This document shows, piece by piece, positions 10,641 through 20,829 of a DNA stretch of 64,000 nucleotides. The notes below the pieces were generated by a model. It was not told where the DNA came from. It did no database searches and saw only the letters and a program-made list of their open reading frames with translations. Origin of the DNA: Psococerastis gibbosa (Eukaryota > Arthropoda > Insecta > Psocodea > Psocidae); assembly GCA_963971405.1 (NCBI GenBank), contig OZ020489.1:35683047-35747046 (forward strand), written 5' to 3'. Within the stretch, counting starts at the first letter, position 1. Each line of letters opens with the position of its first letter. A program made the translations under genes and the position numbers.

Positions 10641-11995
10641 TCCGAAATAGTGTAGACCTAATTGTCCTAAACTAAGAAAGAATGAAACGGGAGGGCAGTT
10701 TTTAACATGGAAAATTAACAACCAACATGAGTAAGATAATCCGGCAATTATTGAATTTTCTCCATGCCTCATTTCCATAAACGGGCTATAAATTTATAAA
10801 CTCGTAATTAATTCTTTCCTGTTCGTTTGTGAGGCATACGTCTTAATTTTAATATTATCGTGGTTTTTCGGAGTTGCAAATCGGATTTTAAGGAACAAGC
10901 GGGACCCAACCCGAAACAGTGGCGGCCCCAATGGACCAAGCCCCCCCCCCCCCCCCCATTGAAGACGAGATAAAATGCACTTGCCACATAAAACAAATAA
11001 CAAATACATATGTTACCATAGCTTGGAACAACCCCCCTTCCCCCCAGAAATCTTCCGCCCTTGACTCCAGGACAAAAGTGCCTGCGTAGTGATTGCTTGT
11101 TTAGTGGTCGAACTATTCGCCCTGTGACATAGTCATCCTCGCGCTACTGTAACTTTTTCTAGACAATCCTGCACCACCAGACTTTCCACCACACCCTCCG
11201 AATATGCCGCTGCTTGGTGGGGGGCTGCTTATTCACTATATTCACAGCTAGCCACCATATCTGGTGGCCTTTTTGCAATCCGCCACCGGCGACCCCACTA
11301 GTAGCCTGCAGCTCAGTGCTAGCTATGCTACAGTGACAATAAATTCTTTATGTTGTAATAATTGTAATAAAAACAAAATAAGGGTAAATTTTCAAGCCTA
11401 AATAAATTTAAACACTTTCTTCTATACACGGTTAGTTTATCGCACAATACTTAGAAGTTCGAATGGCGACGGTGATCTCTTCAAATATTTAATATACAAT
11501 AAACAGGTACACTATATTAGAAACACTTCCACTAAGTTAGTACATATACATATACCAGATATGAAATGAACAATCTACTACTATACTACTACATCTACTA
11601 TTTAATTTTCCACCCTGCCCCTCCTTTTGCAGATAAAACACAAAAGTAGCCTAAATGAACTCATCCAATTATACAGGTCATATCATTGGCCATAAAATGT
11701 TGTACAGGTACATACTGTATCAGTACAACTTCCATTACGTGTACCGTCACCCCATTACCCGTCACTTGTATTATAGCCGTACCTAATCTCGCACAGAACC
11801 ATATATGACATAAAATAACAACGTTTTGTATGGCTATTGTACGCCACCATAAATACTAAAATGTAACAGGTATCCCATTTATTTGTTCAATTATGGGCTA
11901 ACTCATTTTCTGATTAAACGCGCTAAGCTTATTAAATTACTACTATGTGTATAGTAGGTGTACATAATAAGATTGTACTTATGGTTGTCCCGTAA
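10641..11995. other. No recognisable gene; poly-C run and an isolated CAGTGGCGGCCCC end
   Basis: The sequence near 10917 (CAGTGGCGGCCCC) resembles a hAT-type end and is followed by a C17 run, but I found no partner end. The rest is AT-rich. Confidence 0.35.
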
Positions 11996-11999
11996 AGTG

Positions 12000-12765
12000 A
12001 AGGTGCCTACTTTATAATTCGTATTTATATAGATGACAGGAGGACTTATATCTGTACTTGGTTAAGGCGGGTATTCCACACACGTACATCGTCAATGAAA
12101 ATTATGAAATTGAAAGACATTTCAACTTTTCATTGATGGCGGCCATTCCACATGTTTTTTTCAAAAATTGACAATTTTCTATTGAAACGTATGCGCCAAA
12201 TTTATGAAATTTGTTTGCATTTGTTTTTTGAAATTTTGTTTGTATTTGTTTTCTTCGTACACTTATTATTTTTAATAAAACCTAATAATAGTAGGAGATC
12301 CGACGCACGATCGACCTTCACCGATCTGTTTAATGGATGAAAACTATTTTTAAAAAAAAATCAATTAAAATAATTGTACTTGACATATCCCATAACGCCA
12401 TTTTTTAATTTTAGTTTGTTTGTGATTTTACTCTAAGATCAATTGATCATAGATCAATTTTAACAATGGCATAGAGTAAAATTGAAATGTCCTTCAATTT
12501 CATAATTTTCATTGACGATGTACGCATGTGGAATACCCGCCTAAGTCATGCTTTCGCCTGTTTCATTGCGTCAATGGTAAGCTTGTCTCAGCTTGTCCAT
12601 TATCGCTTGTAGCCGGTGTAGGTTGACATCCAGAGGGTATACCAGTTTGCCAATGGCCAAACGTTTATACAGAAACAATACAAATCATGTTCAAAATCCA
12701 TGAAGTCCACAAGGGACCTATGAGCCACCATATGGGTCCATAAAAAGTCATTAAAAAAACGGAAC
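12000..12765 (+). mobile_element. tRNA-like SINE family E, copy 3, split by a MITE
   Basis: The left part ends ATCTGTACTTGGTTAA and the right part resumes TAAGTCATGCTTTCGCCTG at 12542. It goes on through an A box (TTGCGTCAATGG), B box (GGTTGACATCC) and an AAAAAGTCATTAAAAAAAC tail. This is the best-preserved head of the family. Confidence 0.75.
12066..12541. mobile_element. MITE with GGCGGGTATTCCACA ends and TAA target duplication
   Basis: The left end GGCGGGTATTCCACACACGT pairs with a right end of TGTGGAATACCCGCC. The arms run about 60 bp, through the motif ACATCGTCAATGAAAATTATG. The flanks are TAA (12063-12065) and TAA (12542-12544). The uninterrupted site exists in the family E copy at 9571-9965, which confirms the borders. 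A 3-bp TAA/TTA duplication suggests a PIF/Harbinger-like element, but the superfamily is an inference. Confidence 0.85.
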
Positions 12766-12819
12766 TAGATGACAAATGATTACTGGAGACAGACCAGATT
12801 AGTAGGCCCTATATGAACA

Positions 12820-13075
12820 TGGTTAAGTCATATTTTTGACTGTGCCATTGCGTCATGGGAAGCTTGTCTATTTTCGCATGTAATTGGTGTAGGACTTTAG
12901 GTTGTCATGGAGGACGCATACCAGTTTGTTAATGTCCCAAAAAATTCATATGGAAACAATATAAACAATGTCGCAAATCCATGGGGTCGTTGGCATTGGA
13001 CCTATGGGCCACTATTATTATGGGCCCATAAAAGTCCTTTAATAAAAAAAAACTGTAACTAAATGACAGGCGATT
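12820..13075 (+). mobile_element. tRNA-like SINE family E, copy 4
   Basis: TTGCGTCATGGGAAGCTTGTC and 'ggcattggacctatgggccac' match the family. Copies 3 to 5 share spacer sequence ('taggccctatatg…atggttaagtcat'), so this is a local tandem triplication. Confidence 0.7.
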
Positions 13076-13089
13076 ACTGAAGACAAGTA

Positions 13090-13455
13090 TAAGTAAATCT
13101 TTATTAAATGTTTAGTAATGCAATTTTTGCATTAGTGGTTCAGACTTCAAAGGGGCACCGTTAGGGTTTTTCCGTGATTTGCCCCCCTAACTAAGATTAA
13201 TTACTAAGTAAAGTAAATTCGTGTCGGGGTGGTACTACCCGTGGTACAGGAGTTTTCAGGTTGCATCAACAGCCTCCTGTTTAACCTATCGACAGTCAGG
13301 GAAGACTGCCGGGACCGCCGGCTTTCCATGCCCTCCGAAGCATGGTAGTCAGAAGATAAATAATTGTACCACTAGAAAATTTTGGCATTCGGGTGGGACT
13401 CGAACCAGTCACCTTCTGGATGATAGTCCGAGTCGTTACCTCTACGCCATTCTGA
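13090..13455 (-). mobile_element. tRNA-headed SINE related to family A, inserted in the family E tandem
   Basis: The reverse complement carries a B box (CTGGTTCGAGTCCCACCCG), then TGCTTCGGAGGGCATGGAAAG and GGCGGTCCCGGCAGTC, a divergent version of the family A body. It separates the spacer after copy 4 from the start of copy 5. Confidence 0.65.
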
Positions 13456-13720
13456 CCACAGATTAATTACTAATTACTAGATTCGTAGGCCCTATATGTC
13501 CATGATGGTTAAGTCATGCTTACGCCTGTGTCATTTCGTCGATGGTGAACTTGTCTATTATTGCTTGTAATCGGTGTAGGTAGACAACAGCTTGTGAATG
13601 GTCAAAAGTGTATACGGAAACAATATAAATAATGTCCAAAATCCATGGGGTCGTTGGCATTAGACAAGGGACCTATGGGTCACTATAAGCAGGCCTAGGT
13701 TCGTAAGCCTTTCCCTTGCT
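13456..13720 (+). mobile_element. tRNA-like SINE family E, copy 5
   Basis: 'gttaagtcatgcttacgcctgtgtcatttcgtcgatggtgaacttgtc' followed by 'gtcgttggcattagacaagggacctatggg' matches the family in order. It lies downstream of copies 3 and 4 with shared spacer sequence. Confidence 0.7.
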
Positions 13721-15840
13721 AGCAGTCCAGTTTTTTACCCACTGGGCTACGTTGGGCCATAGATAAAAGTAATTTTGGCAGCCCTGATGACGCATAAATT
13801 CCAAATTCCTGGAAAATTAAGGATAATACCATTTATTTGGCTGGGCCTGCTCAACCACTGGAGACGCAAACACTAGTATTAGGCTCTATGTATGGTGATG
13901 AAGCGGCTTTCATAGGCCCTTTTTGCTCAAGGCTGTAAATCATTTTTTAAGAACACACTTTTTCCATGTTTCTCTACCTATTAAAATCACCTAATGCACC
14001 TCTATGTGTATCCGCTCATTACGGCCGAGTGTACTAGGAGTTGTATCCATAAACTTAAATTTCACTTTGGCCAATTGGGGCCAATTGTTAATGTGTTAAT
14101 TGGGAATTACGTGATATTCTTGTGGGAAAATATTCTACACTGCAATATTACAATATATTGAACGATACATACAGTCTACTGTATTTAATTGTTGAACTGG
14201 GCAACCAAAATTATTTTCTTCTGAGCCTGTTGCCAAAAATTCGCACAACCATAATTATATCATGATTTAGTGGTTCTGTATACAGTATAATTTAAATTAT
14301 ATTTTCTATTTGCAGGTAAGAACATCAAATTAACGTGATTATCAATAAATCATCATCAGCAATAGGCTTTTACTTCTAAATGGCTTCTATTTGTGAGTAT
14401 AGAACTATACCAAACATATAAAAAACTGCTTTCTTACTTCAGGTACGTTGAAGGTGTTAAATAGAGTAACAAAACCGAACAGATTGCTTTCTCCAACAAA
14501 GATTTGGTTTTGTATAAAAAATTATTTTTTGAAGAAATAATAAGATAATTTCATTGATGCCGCTCATTCTTGATTCTGCAATCGTCCCAACGATCAATTC
14601 AGTGCTTTGATATAGGGAAACTAGAAATTTAAACCCTAACTGAAATATAACCCCAACCCCATGGCCGTGCGCAGGGGGTTGTCCAAGGGGTCCGGACTCC
14701 CCCCCCCCTCGAAATAAAAGGGCTTTACCCAAATTTAAATGTATTTTTATATTTTATGGATACAATTTGTCATTTTTATGCAAACCTGTTGAATATGAAC
14801 ACTGGATAGAATAGACTTTCATTAATAAAATACGTAAAAATAAATTTTTGACCCCCCCCCCCCCCCAACAAAAAAAAAACCTGACAATTATTTACTAAGT
14901 CTCTATTACAGTACCCATTCTAATTGATAAAAAGGAAAACATGTACGGGTTCACTGGTACCATTTGTTCTTGCTGGCGCTATGCCCTACCTGACCTGGAG
15001 CGAGGCCCCTGTGGGGCGGCCGCCCCTGTCGTCCATACGAAGTGGCGCCACTGCTGGTTGTTTCTTAACGCATTGAGATTCGCAAATATGCTTACCTATT
15101 ATATACTGTATATTACATATGGCTGCAATAAATAATTGTATTATATTACAGTTAGTACAGCAAAATTAATAATAAAAAACTGCACATTACATTTAAGTGG
15201 AACATCCGGTGCTGAGGCCTGAGGATACACTATAACACTAATACAATGGTATGGCCGAATATTGCAGTAAAACATTATCCTCATGAATATTCAGGATTTC
15301 TTTAAGAAGCCAAACCTGGAAAGGAAACCATAGAAATTATGTACCGTAGCTATTGCACATAAATAACGCCATCATAAACTATCCTGTTTCTAGGTGTATG
15401 GAGTTTCAACTAATAATAACTTGTTGGAACCGTCGGGGTACCCCGAAAATTACCCAAATCATCAATTTATTGTAAGACGCTATTTCAATAGAAGGTACTC
15501 ATATTCTGGTCTGGTTATTCCACTTTTTCTTTTTCGGCTGTGGCACCTGGCGTATTTTGTAGCGCGGGTGGCTCGTTTTTCTAAATGTAGGCATAATGCT
15601 TTCCCCGCTTAGATTTTAACCTCCACTACTGAAAATTTACTGTAAATAGTCCTAGGCAGGTCCGTAACTAAGATTTTATTTCGAGGGCTGCTATCCTTTA
15701 GTATATGTAGTTAAATGACGCACTTTTGGAAAGTTTAATTCTATCGTAATTGCCTATTGTCCATGTCATTTTGGCTGCATCGACCTTGTCATAAAAAAAA
15801 ACTACCAGTTGTAATACAAAATAAGTGTAAATCTAGTGTA
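13721..15840. other. No recognisable gene; homopolymer runs
   Basis: AT-rich sequence with C runs at about 14700 and 14851 next to MITE-like words (CATGGCCGTGCGCAGGGGG). No element ends could be paired. Small ORFs here show no family resemblance. Confidence 0.35.
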
Positions 15841-15918
15841 GTGTAGCCCGCTTTCAGCATTTCTGTTTTCAGCAACCCGGTCAGCCTGGCAGGGGAGTGA
15901 GTCTGTTTATTATCTTGA

Positions 15919-16183
15919 GGCGGCCATTCCACTGGGCAATTTTACTTCAAATTTGATTTTGTCATTGACGTTTGTTTTGTTTTAAGGAGACTATTATGTA
16001 GATACTTAACTATTATAAATTAATTTATAATATGGTGGAGACTTAATAATGACGTCTGCTACCATATTATAACTTCATTTATAATAGATAAGTTAAGTAT
16101 CTTCATAATAGTCTCCTTAAAACAAAATACACGTCAATGACAAAATCAATTTTGAAGTAAAATCGACAAGTGGAATACCCACC
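15919..16183. mobile_element. Palindromic MITE (GGCGGCCATTCCAC ends) inside an old SINE
   Basis: GGCGGCCATTCCACT… and …AGTGGAATACCCACC form arms of more than 100 bp that include TTACTTCAAATTTGATTTTG, CATTGACG and TTTTAAGGAGACTATTATG. It is the same family as 59808-60060. The central loop is short, so the element is almost a full palindrome. About 90 bp of host SINE is missing at the junction. Confidence 0.8.
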
Positions 16184-16217
16184 TACAGTGCATTCCGAAC
16201 AACTTGGTGACCATAGT

Positions 16218-16600
16218 TGTTGTTGTTGTTGTTTCCAACGCCTGCTTTCAGCATTTCTGCTTTTAAGCAACCCTGTCAGCCTGGCGGGGGGAGTGAGTCT
16301 GTTTGTTAACTTGAGGCACCCTTAGGGCAGGCTCTTTCACCTCGGGGGAAAGGGGAGTTGACTGACAGGGTGGACCTCCTAATTATAGTGGATTCCGAAC
16401 CACCTGGGGAATATTATAAAGTCACACAATTAATTCGGAGGTGACCAGGACTCGACACGCACGTAGACTGACTGGTATAGTCTCAGCGCGTTATCATGTC
16501 CCACCATGTTCCCCTGCCAACGCTGTGCACACTACCAAGTTTGCCGCAGTTTGAAACATGCTCTGTTCTAATGGAATCAACATGGTAAGACCGTTGGCTA
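16218..16600 (-). mobile_element. 5S-derived SINE (subfamily B), young full-length copy
   Basis: A perfect 11-bp duplication GTGACCATAGT (16207-16217 and 16601-16611) flanks it. On the - strand it starts AGCCAACGGTCTTACCATG, close to the 5' end of 5S rRNA. Its 3' tail is (CAA)n, seen as GTTGTTGTTG on the + strand. It has no ORF, as expected for a SINE. Confidence 0.85.
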
Positions 16601-16790
16601 GTGACCATAGTAGAGTCACACGATTAATTCGGAGGTGACCAGGGCTCAATACGCACTTAAAATGACTGGAAGTCTCAGCGCGTTATTATGTCCCAACATG
16701 TACCCCTGCCAACGCTGTGCACACTACAAAGTTTGCTTCAGTTTGACAGTTTAATTGTTCTCGTAGATTCAACTTGGTAAGGCCGCTGGC

Positions 16791-17270
16791 AAATGTAATG
16801 AAGAATATATTAATAGTTAGCATAGCTACTTTCTGAACGAGTCTAATGGCCTAACCGAGTAGTGGGTACTTTACTAATGGGAACTCATGGTTTCTGAGCC
16901 CGGGAATAGAGTTAAAAGACCAGAAACGCATATTTTGCCCAAATTACATGTTAAGGCTAGCGGTTTTCTCTTCTATGATAAAACTGAGTACGAGATCATA
17001 TCATTAGAGGAAATTAGTAAAACACCTGCTTAAGTTTCCTTTAGCCGCAATGTGGGGTCTCCATTATCGCGGAGCAACGAATTTTCAAATTAAGTGGTAG
17101 CCTAGCATTCCTGGAAATTGTGAATTGCAGTGGGCTGCTCAGTTTGTGGCTGCTAGTAACTTAATTTGCAACATATTGGATTTCTTGCTATAAATATAGT
17201 ATTCTTGTTTTCATTGTAATTTCTCATGGCGTGCTCTTTGAAAGCTGCGAAAAAACTCAAATGGCGATCA
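16791..17270. other. No recognisable feature
   Basis: AT-rich, no supported gene or repeat. Confidence 0.4.
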
Positions 17271-17274
17271 ATAA

Positions 17275-17575
17275 GACTATAAAGCCTTGTTTTCATGCTA
17301 ACCCTAAAAAGATTGTATTATAAATGTAGCATTTAAAAATTATTACAAGAGGAAATATAAAAAAAAACGAGAGAGAAAAAGAATAGTATATGCAGGGGGG
17401 GGGGGGGTTCCATTGTCATCACTATTACCAGACCGGAGAGAGTTTCCGAAGCATGGCCATAAAACGTAGCAAGTGTGGGACTCGAACCAGGCACCTTTCG
17501 GGAGAAAGGCGGAGTTTGTACCACTACTCTACATGTCCTAACTACCACTCTACATGTCCTTACTGAGAAACATAA
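17275..17575 (-). mobile_element. tRNA-headed SINE (family H, related to A)
   Basis: The - strand begins GGACATGTAGAGTAGTGGTA (A box) with B box CTGGTTCGAGTCCCACACTT. Its body contains CCGGTCTGGTAATAGTGATG, and the 3' part TTAGGGTTAGCATGAAAACAAG is shared with the copy at 31137-31336. A G12 run interrupts the body. Confidence 0.7.
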
Positions 17576-18399
17576 TATTAGCTGGTTAGGAGGTATGAAT
17601 TCAAAATTGCGTTAGCTTGTTAAAACAGAAAACCAATTAGGAGGACATCATAATAGGAAGTCATTAGTCGCATTGGAGGAAGCGGAGCAGTGAATTGCAT
17701 TATTATGTGTCGGCAGAGCCGTTAATCTTGCTTTCTGAAATTTTAGTTGGATTAACCACCCCTTTATGATTTATGATATGACGCTAATACAGTTTTTCTG
17801 TTTTATGGGTAAACTACTCGATTCATGGGTTTCAATGAAATTCGGCATATAGGCTCATAAAAATCATGTAACATTTCTTTCTGTTTTGAGCTAATTCATT
17901 GGGGGGGGGGAGTAAGGAGAGTAAGTAATAGACTCGCTGCTAATATATACGAAAAAAACATTATTTATTTATTTATTTAACCTTATAAGATCTAAAAAAA
18001 ATTGGTACTTGTGGGATTCGAACTTGGAATCTCCTGGCCGAGAATCAAAGCCTCTACCACTCCCCCCCAGATTGTCAAACGTAATTTATGAAACGTGATC
18101 TGAGTGGTGTAAATTTTGCGTATTGAAGCAGGTCGTGAACGTACCCTCCATATAACATCTGGACAGCAGTTGATGACTACATAATAAGACGCTGACGTCA
18201 TCATGATTGATGATGTTCCAAAGATAAAAAACTCTCCCCTAGCTGACCCTGAGATCATCCCTTAGCCTATTGCAGACCGGGTATACACACATGGCCGGCT
18301 TTAAAAAGGGTTGTTTGAATTTTTTTTTAAAATTACATGTGTGCATTGTGGGCATTTTTTATTTATTTTTTGGTTCTGAGTAGACTATTGTGTTACGTT
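17576..18399. other. Mostly unassigned; tRNA-like T arm on - strand at about 17985-18065
   Basis: The reverse complement AGTTCGAATCCCACAAGTACC near 18010 is a B-box-like T arm preceded by a possible A box (GGAGTGGTAGAGGC). This is probably a SINE head. The rest shows nothing recognisable. Confidence 0.4.
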
Positions 18400-18533
18400 T
18401 CGTTCTTCCTCTACTCGTGCAAGGGCCCGTTACAGTGTCAATGGTAAGCGTGTCTCAGCTTGGCTATAATCACTTGTAACCGGTGTGGGTGGACATCAAC
18501 GCCAAAACATCAAGGAAACATTAGTAATTATGT
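18400..18533 (+). mobile_element. tRNA-like SINE family E, copy 6, truncated
   Basis: GTCAATGGTAAGCGTGTCTCAG and GGTGGACATC match the family. The copy is cut off where a 5S-derived SINE begins at 18534. Confidence 0.65.
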
Positions 18534-18825
18534 GCCGGCCGCCATACCAAGTTGAATCCAGCGGACCAGAGCAGGTTCAAAGCTGCAGATAAATTGGTCG
18601 TGTGCACAGTGCCGGTAGGGAAACATGGTAGGACTTGTCCTGGTCACCTCCGAACTAATCATGTGACTTCACTGTGTTTCCCAAGTGGTTCGGAATCCAC
18701 TATAATCAGGAGGTCCACTGTCCTATGGGCTGGGGCATAGGACAGTCAAGTCGGGGTCGTTCTATGGGCCCAAAAATGAGGCCTAAGTCGTTATTAACCC
18801 GACGAACACTACTTACTACTACTAG
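18534..18825 (+). mobile_element. 5S-derived SINE, subfamily C
   Basis: The first 24 bases, GCCGGCCGCCATACCAAGTT and GAAT, agree at 19 positions with the 5' end of animal 5S rRNA as I know it. The middle is shared with subfamily B (CACCTCCGAACTAATC…CACTATAATCAGGAGGTCC). The 3' end (TAGGACAGTCAAGTCGGGGT) is specific to C and finishes in an ACTACTACT tail. Copies at 38032 and 52512 match almost base for base. Confidence 0.82.
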
Positions 18826-19028
18826 TGTGAATGTTGGATATGTTGATGTAGGTTTACGTCTATACGATGCCCGAAGCCAGCCCCACGGGCGTCGATATCG
18901 GGGGGGGGGGGGGATTGTTATTGTTGCTGACTTAGTATACGTGCCATAACAAAGTTTTTGTTGTTGTGTATTTCATTTAATTTCCGACTTTTGTGTTTAG
19001 TTTAATTCGGAATTCGGAATTGGTTGCT
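18826..19028. other. No recognisable gene; G13 run at about 18901
   Basis: The homopolymer lies in GTCGATATCGGGGG context. No element ends were paired. Confidence 0.3.
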
Positions 19029-19150
19029 AACCGAAATTAGAGGATAGCAAGGGCTTGGGTTGCATCGGTTAAGATGACGCCCCGGTTAGGCGTAGATCGT
19101 GGGTTCGAATCCCGCCAAGCCCAGTTTTTCTAAATCCTCTAATCTCGGTT
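19029..19150 (+). ncRNA. tRNA-like sequence (73 nt) inside a 17-bp inverted repeat
   Basis: The tRNA-like body is 19051-19123. It has a perfect 7-bp acceptor stem (GGGCTTG/CAAGCCC), a perfect 5-bp anticodon stem (ACGCC/GGCGT) with loop CCGGTTA, a 5-nt variable loop, a T arm GTGGG-TTCGAAT-CCCGC and discriminator A. A T5 run follows. The D arm is irregular (CATC/GATG with a 6-nt loop after a 5-nt linker) and position 33 is C, not U. The anticodon would be GGT, but the missing U33 argues against a working tRNA. Flanking arms are 19029-19045 and 19134-19150 (16 of 17 paired). Similar T arms occur at 50340-50400 and 50730-50790, so it may be a SINE head. Confidence 0.6.
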
Positions 19151-19326
19151 ACAACGTGGAGGTTACCTCTTCAACCAAAGTTAATTTAATGTCAGTGTTA
19201 TACAATACATACCATATAATACTGCAATATAATTGGTTGCTAGTTGGTGCTCCGTTGGTCGAATTATGAAATTTTAGGGTGTGTTGAAATTTTGCAGGGA
19301 AATTTCTAGGACACGTTACATTCAAA

Positions 19327-19419
19327 CAGGGGCGTAATTTGATTCTGATTATAATTTGGTGGTGTTTTACTTTGAAACTCTTATGAGGGGCAAGACCCCT
19401 CCCCCAAACTACGCCATTG
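19327..19419. mobile_element. Possible small MITE, CAGGGGCGTAATTTG ends
   Basis: CAGGGGCGTAATTTG at the left and CAAACTACGCCATTG at the right are imperfect inverted repeats of the common CAGNGGCGTA type. The flanking 8-mers do not match, so the call is weak. Confidence 0.4.
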
Positions 19420-20215
19420 CTCGAACCATAAGCTTATGGACATTTTAAAGCTACATTGAAAGGACATCAGCAGGGACATAGAAAACAACATACTGGCTGT
19501 AAAATGAACCGATGATAAATGCATGGGGGAGATCCCACATTCAAAGCCGTCGATTGAGCTCAGATATTTGAATAGCCGCCTCAAATATTAATAACAAACT
19601 TGAATTAAATGAAACAAAAAATTTGAATAAAACACCGATAAATCATAGAATGAAACGTTTTTGTGTCAAATGAAATATTCTTTTATATTCGTACAAAAAT
19701 TAGAATTCAAATATTTAAATTAGTGCGCTAGGGAATAAAGGGCCCCGTCTATTCTTTTTAACAAAAAAGACAAAAGGCCTTTATTGGTCGAGCATGGGGG
19801 GAAAGCTCACGTGTTGTCTCGCTTGCCTACATTTCGGAATCGGATTTTTTTGTTGGGAACATAGTGAGCACGTGGCGAGCCTCAGGTAGGTAATTATGAG
19901 GAGGGGGTGCCATGTTAATTAAATTAAAGTAACATATGATAAGACGCTATCTAATGCTTATGCTATGATTCGCATGGCCTATTTATATTTTGCCATACTG
20001 TACATAAAAAAAATTGGATGCAGATGTCTGGCGAAAGCCAACAGAAAGGAATAAAAAGTGAAACAGAGATGGATCAGATGTACTTATGTTAGAACGAGGT
20101 CTTTTTATAAAAAGCCCGTATTGTATTGGGATGCAAGAAACCTAATGTTATGGCGACATTAATAAATAATAATTTTGCTAAAAGCCTACAAGCGTGATGG
20201 ATAAATAAATAATAA
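19420..20215. other. No recognisable feature
   Basis: AT-rich, no supported gene or repeat. Confidence 0.4.
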
Positions 20216-20217
20216 AT

Positions 20218-20345
20218 AAAGAAGGACTTTTTGTTCTATTACTAAACCAACCTAGCGGAGTTACGGCTATAAAGCCCTCTCTTACACTCAACTAGGAAGG
20301 TCCGGGACCGCCTGCTTTACATGCCCACATGGAATAGGACCCTTT
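20218..20345 (-). mobile_element. Family A SINE, 3' portion only
   Basis: GGACTTTTTGTTCTATTACTA and CGGAGTT…AAAGCCCTCTCTTACACTCA match the 3' body of the full copy at 59408-59636. The tRNA head is missing. Confidence 0.65.
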
Positions 20346-20472
20346 ACGAAAACTCAAGACAGAAATTGCTGAAAACAAAATTTGTTTTAATTAATTAATT
20401 TCATTTAATGAATGTCAGGTCGGGCAGACAGGCCTTCGATGGCATAGTGATGGTAGCTTCTTCGTACGTTTA

Positions 20473-20540
20473 AATCTTCTTCTTTGGTTTCAATCTAACG
20501 ATTGGTTTGCAGTAAATCTTTCCACCTCCTTCTCCACTTT
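20473..20540 (-). pseudogene. LINE 3' tail fragment
   Basis: CTTCTTCTTTGGTTTCAATC followed by CGATTGGTTTGCAG matches the extreme 3' end of the LINE copy at 48430-48716. Only the last few codons and (GAA)n tail remain. Confidence 0.45.
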
Positions 20541-20614
20541 TAAATAAATGAATAAATATATTTCTGGTAAATTATACAAGTAATCAAGAAGTAATTGACA
20601 AGAAAGTATAAATT

Positions 20615-20760
20615 AAAATCGTCAACTCACTTGTGCGATCGATGACCTGTTGTAACTCAACACAGGTATTACTTACAGAGGTGACTTAGCCGGCCACCTT
20701 ACCAAGTTGAATCCAGCGGACCAGAGCAGGTTCAAATAATAATAATAATAATAATAATCG
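20615..20760 (+). mobile_element. Composite: family D fragment joined to a 5S-like SINE head and an (ATA)n run
   Basis: GACCTGTTGTAACTCAACAC (family D) leads to GCCGGCCACCTTACCAAGTT at 20689, a 5S-derived SINE head. That head stops after AGCAGGTTCAA at 20735, directly followed by an ATAATAATAAT microsatellite. The missing body suggests abortive reverse transcription or microsatellite-mediated deletion. Confidence 0.6.
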
Positions 20761-20829
20761 CCTTTATTTTCATTACATAAATTAAATGAGAGACCTAAGT
20801 CATCCCATTAACAGAATATAAGAAATCGC

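Larger units (their letters stand above)
15846..16790 (-). mobile_element. 5S-derived SINE (subfamily B), old copy split by two later insertions
   Basis: The old copy consists of 15846-15918, 16184-16217 and 16601-16790. The 5S-like head is the reverse complement of the right end (GCCAGCGGCCTTACCAAGTT). The two breaks are a MITE and a younger SINE of the same family. Both breakpoints join sequence that is continuous in the copies at 33835 and 39329, apart from a stretch missing at the MITE. Confidence 0.78.

Noticed and set aside
10911-10960. Complete hAT MITE starting CAGTGGCGGCCCC
   Set aside because: No matching inverted right end or 8-bp duplication was found within several hundred bases.
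19051-19123. Functional tRNA-Thr (GGT) gene
   Set aside because: Missing U33, an abnormal D arm and repeat-like surroundings make a working tRNA unlikely. Reported instead as tRNA-like.
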